Shown here in pieces: positions 60,065 through 64,000 of a stretch of DNA of 64,000 bases; within the stretch, counting starts at the first letter, position 1; each line of letters starts with the position of its first letter. This stretch comes from Rhodoglobus vestalii (GTDB taxonomy: Bacteria; Actinomycetota; Actinomycetes; Actinomycetales; Microbacteriaceae). The position numbers were made by a program, and so were the translations under genes. The notes under the pieces are model-generated. The model saw only the letters and a program-made list of their open reading frames with translations. It did no database searches and was not told the DNA's origin. The stretch covers positions 2,356,001-2,420,000 of the forward strand of contig NZ_VFRA01000001.1 in the NCBI RefSeq assembly GCF_006788895.1, written 5' to 3'.

Positions 60065-60910
60065 TTATGGGTTGCAGTCGTTGCACCACTGTGGTGACGC
60101 GCGCTTCACCGATCGCATAACTCGTTGGTGATAGGCGCATTTTCCGCACTCATGAATGTCTGCGGCGATCATGTTCGTCGCGATCCCGCAGTTCTCGCAG
60201 GGAACGCCATATTCGACATCTACGTGGCCAAAGCCGGGAGTGGAACAGCTCGGGCATTCGGTGGCCAGTCGGCGTGCCATCCGCTCGCACAGTGCACGGA
60301 TTGAGGCAGCTCGTGATGGGCAGTGGTGTGCACGATAATCGGGCGATATTATTACCGATTCGTATTCGTTGGTGAAAACTTTCTCGCCAATCATTCGCAG
60401 TGAGTCAGGATCACCAATGTTTTTGTATGACGTGGTGGTGCCGTTGTGTGTGGTCTGCAAGATGATCCACTGTTCGGGAAATCCAACCGCGGTAGCAAAG
60501 TTCAGCGCATCGTCGAGGTGCGCTATGGGGCGCGCAGCGGGAAGCGGCGAGAGTTCGATACTTCCTTCGACAAGCTCCAGTTGCAGAATGTCGTCGACGA
60601 ATACCAGCACCTCGGTGTTCTCAACTATCGTTCCAAAGCCGGTACTGAAAGTTCCTTCTGATGCGAGCCCCAGACGGGTGTTCCCCAACTCCATCCCGCG
60701 GCGTGCTTTGGCGAGGGCTGTGCCGCGCGGGCCGGCTGCACGCGGAACCTCTCCCGTGAAGGTGCCGAAAACATCGGTGTCGAGCTCGGGGGGTGCAATC
60801 ACAGAGGCACCGAGAACATCGGCAAAGGATTGGCGCGCGAGCAGTTCCTTTCCGTGCATCGTTGCAAAGGTGATGGACTCGTTCTGATAGTGGGTTCCGG
60901 CAGGGTTCAC
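60065..60910 (-). CDS. DUF6671-like zinc-ribbon protein, last gene of the dab operon
   Basis: A 281-residue protein. The N-terminal domain has FATMHGKELLARQ, DTDVFGTFTGEVPR and LGLASEGTFSTG, an acidic and Gly-rich pattern of a possible phosphohydrolase or nucleotide-binding fold. The C-terminal part (about 205-281) holds PDYRAHHCPSR and three Cys pairs (CPSCSTPGFG, CENCG, CGKCAYH) plus a last WCNDC, as in zinc ribbons. This fits the family I know as DUF6671; function is unknown. GTG at 60910 overlaps the PII-like stop (GTGA), so it is coupled to the inorganic-carbon operon and may assist it. Confidence 0.72.
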   Translation of the reverse strand: MNPAGTHYQNESITFATMHGKELLARQSFADVLGASVIAPPELDTDVFGTFTGEVPRAAGPRGTALAKARRGMELGNTRLGLASEGTFSTGFGTIVENTEVLVFVDDILQLELVEGSIELSPLPAARPIAHLDDALNFATAVGFPEQWIILQTTHNGTTTSYKNIGDPDSLRMIGEKVFTNEYESVIISPDYRAHHCPSRAASIRALCERMARRLATECPSCSTPGFGHVDVEYGVPCENCGIATNMIAADIHECGKCAYHQRVMRSVKRASPQWCNDCNP

Positions 60911-61202
60911 TTGAAATATTCGGGACGGCTGACATAGGTTTCAGCAACGAACATGACTCCGCTGGTGGAATCAAGCATTGCCCTCACAGCCTCCGCCAAT
61001 TGCTCGGCTTTGGCTTGGGGGAGCACGGTGATGATCATCGTCAGCGTGTCGTATTCGTTGAAAAGCAGATCTCCGGAGCGTTGGCCATGGTGACCAATTC
61101 CTGAGACACCCGACACGGAGGTATAGCCGGTCGCTCCCGCGGATGCGATGAGTTCTCGCAGATCAGGTGCCTGACGAGCAGGAACGATGATTTCGATTCG
61201 TG

Positions 61203-61224
<22 letters not shown>
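60907..61224 (-). CDS. PII-like regulatory protein of the DAB inorganic-carbon system
   Basis: A 105-residue PII-superfamily protein (TRIEIIVPARQAPDLRELIAS, a T-loop region SGVSGIGHHGQRSG, then LTMIITVLPQAKAEQLAEAVRAML and GVMFVAETYVSRPEYF). PII-like proteins (CPII) accompany bicarbonate transporters and sense adenylates with bicarbonate. Two starts are possible: ATG 61224, with GGAAGGA (61239-61233) 8 nt upstream, and ATG 61206, in an ATGA overlap with the dabA stop but without a good SD. The ribosome-binding site favours 61224, which overlaps dabA by 22 nt. An (ACA)16 tract ends 17 nt before this ATG. Confidence 0.82.
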
Positions 61225-63697
<2,473 letters not shown>

Positions 63698-63698
<1 letters not shown>

Positions 63699-64000
63699 CA
63701 GATGCGTCCTTTCGAGAGGGTGTCGCGCGAGATTGTCGCTGAAAGCGAGCGGGTATAAATCAGTTCGCGGATTGTCGTGTACCGGGTTCGACTTCGCGCC
63801 AAGATTTCGACACCGATGAGTCCGACCGCGGGAATGATCAGGAGCCAGGGCGGGGCGCCTGGACCACTAGTGGACACTGTCAAGACTGTGCCGAACCAGT
63901 GAACCGCGATCGTGTATCCGAACGACACGACGATTGTGGCAATCAGCCCGAGAGCAAAACTCTGCACGGAGAAGTGGGTCAGCAGCCCAGCACCGAGCGC
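63698..64000 (-). CDS. dabB: DabB (NuoL-like proton-conducting membrane subunit), C-terminal part, cut by window end
   Basis: The reading frame is open to the window edge at 64000 and ends just before dabA (TGATG overlap). About 100 residues are visible: hydrophobic segments LGLIATIVVSFGYTIAVHWFGTVL and PPWLLIIPAVGLIGVEILARS, then a polar tail. The position directly before dabA, the overlap and the membrane character fit DabB, the NADH-quinone oxidoreductase L-like subunit that couples cation flow to inorganic-carbon uptake. The diagnostic parts lie outside the window, so the name rests on context. A GTG at 63967 is internal, not the start. Confidence 0.75.

Overview
The window is chromosomal DNA of a moderately high-GC actinobacterium. 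The family Microbacteriaceae is my best guess; no rRNA or other marker here fixes the genus. The placement rests on gene orders known from Mycobacterium and other actinobacteria: mtrA-mtrB-lpqB-comF-hpf-secA-(Rv3235 family), and whiB2-GT2-DUF5719-(Rv3259-like)-DUF3499-manB. Two WhiB proteins, many GTG starts and secreted proteins with cell-wall-binding repeats agree with it. I see no rRNA, tRNA, CRISPR array, insertion sequence or prophage, and no gene-free stretch longer than about 180 bp.

Region 1 (1-30.9 kb) is a surface-glycan locus. It holds two tandem DUF2142 membrane proteins and a divergent set of WbpA/D/E/B-like enzymes expected to make UDP-2,3-diacetamido-2,3-dideoxy-glucuronic acid. 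It also has six glycosyltransferase-type genes, an ABC flippase, a Wzx-type flippase, two adjacent Wzy/WaaL-type membrane proteins, galE, manA and two tandem GDP-mannose 4,6-dehydratases. Two secreted proteins share one N-terminal domain: one ends in cell-wall-binding repeats and is broken by an in-frame TAG, the other ends in nine FG-GAP repeats. An acyl-CoA dehydrogenase gene sits inside the locus.

Region 2 (31-38 kb) is the conserved whiB2 to manB block. Region 3 (38-45 kb) is a conserved membrane block (RDD, SpoIIM, DUF58, MoxR, DUF4350, DUF4129, GDPD-type membrane protein). Region 4 (45.3-54 kb) is mtrAB-lpqB-comF-hpf-secA, closed by strong hairpins. Region 5 (54-60 kb) holds an Rv3235-family gene with a CsoR-like operator in its promoter spacer, an orphan SAF/CpaE-like pair, a PdtaS-type histidine kinase and whiB1.

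Region 6 (60-64 kb, minus strand) is a translationally coupled inorganic-carbon uptake operon: dabB (cut by the window end), dabA, a PII-like gene and a DUF6671 zinc-ribbon gene. A pure trinucleotide tract, (ACA)16, lies at the 3' end of dabA and abuts the ribosome-binding site of the PII-like gene. This tract, the operator-in-spacer and the amber-interrupted surface protein are the observations most worth checking.
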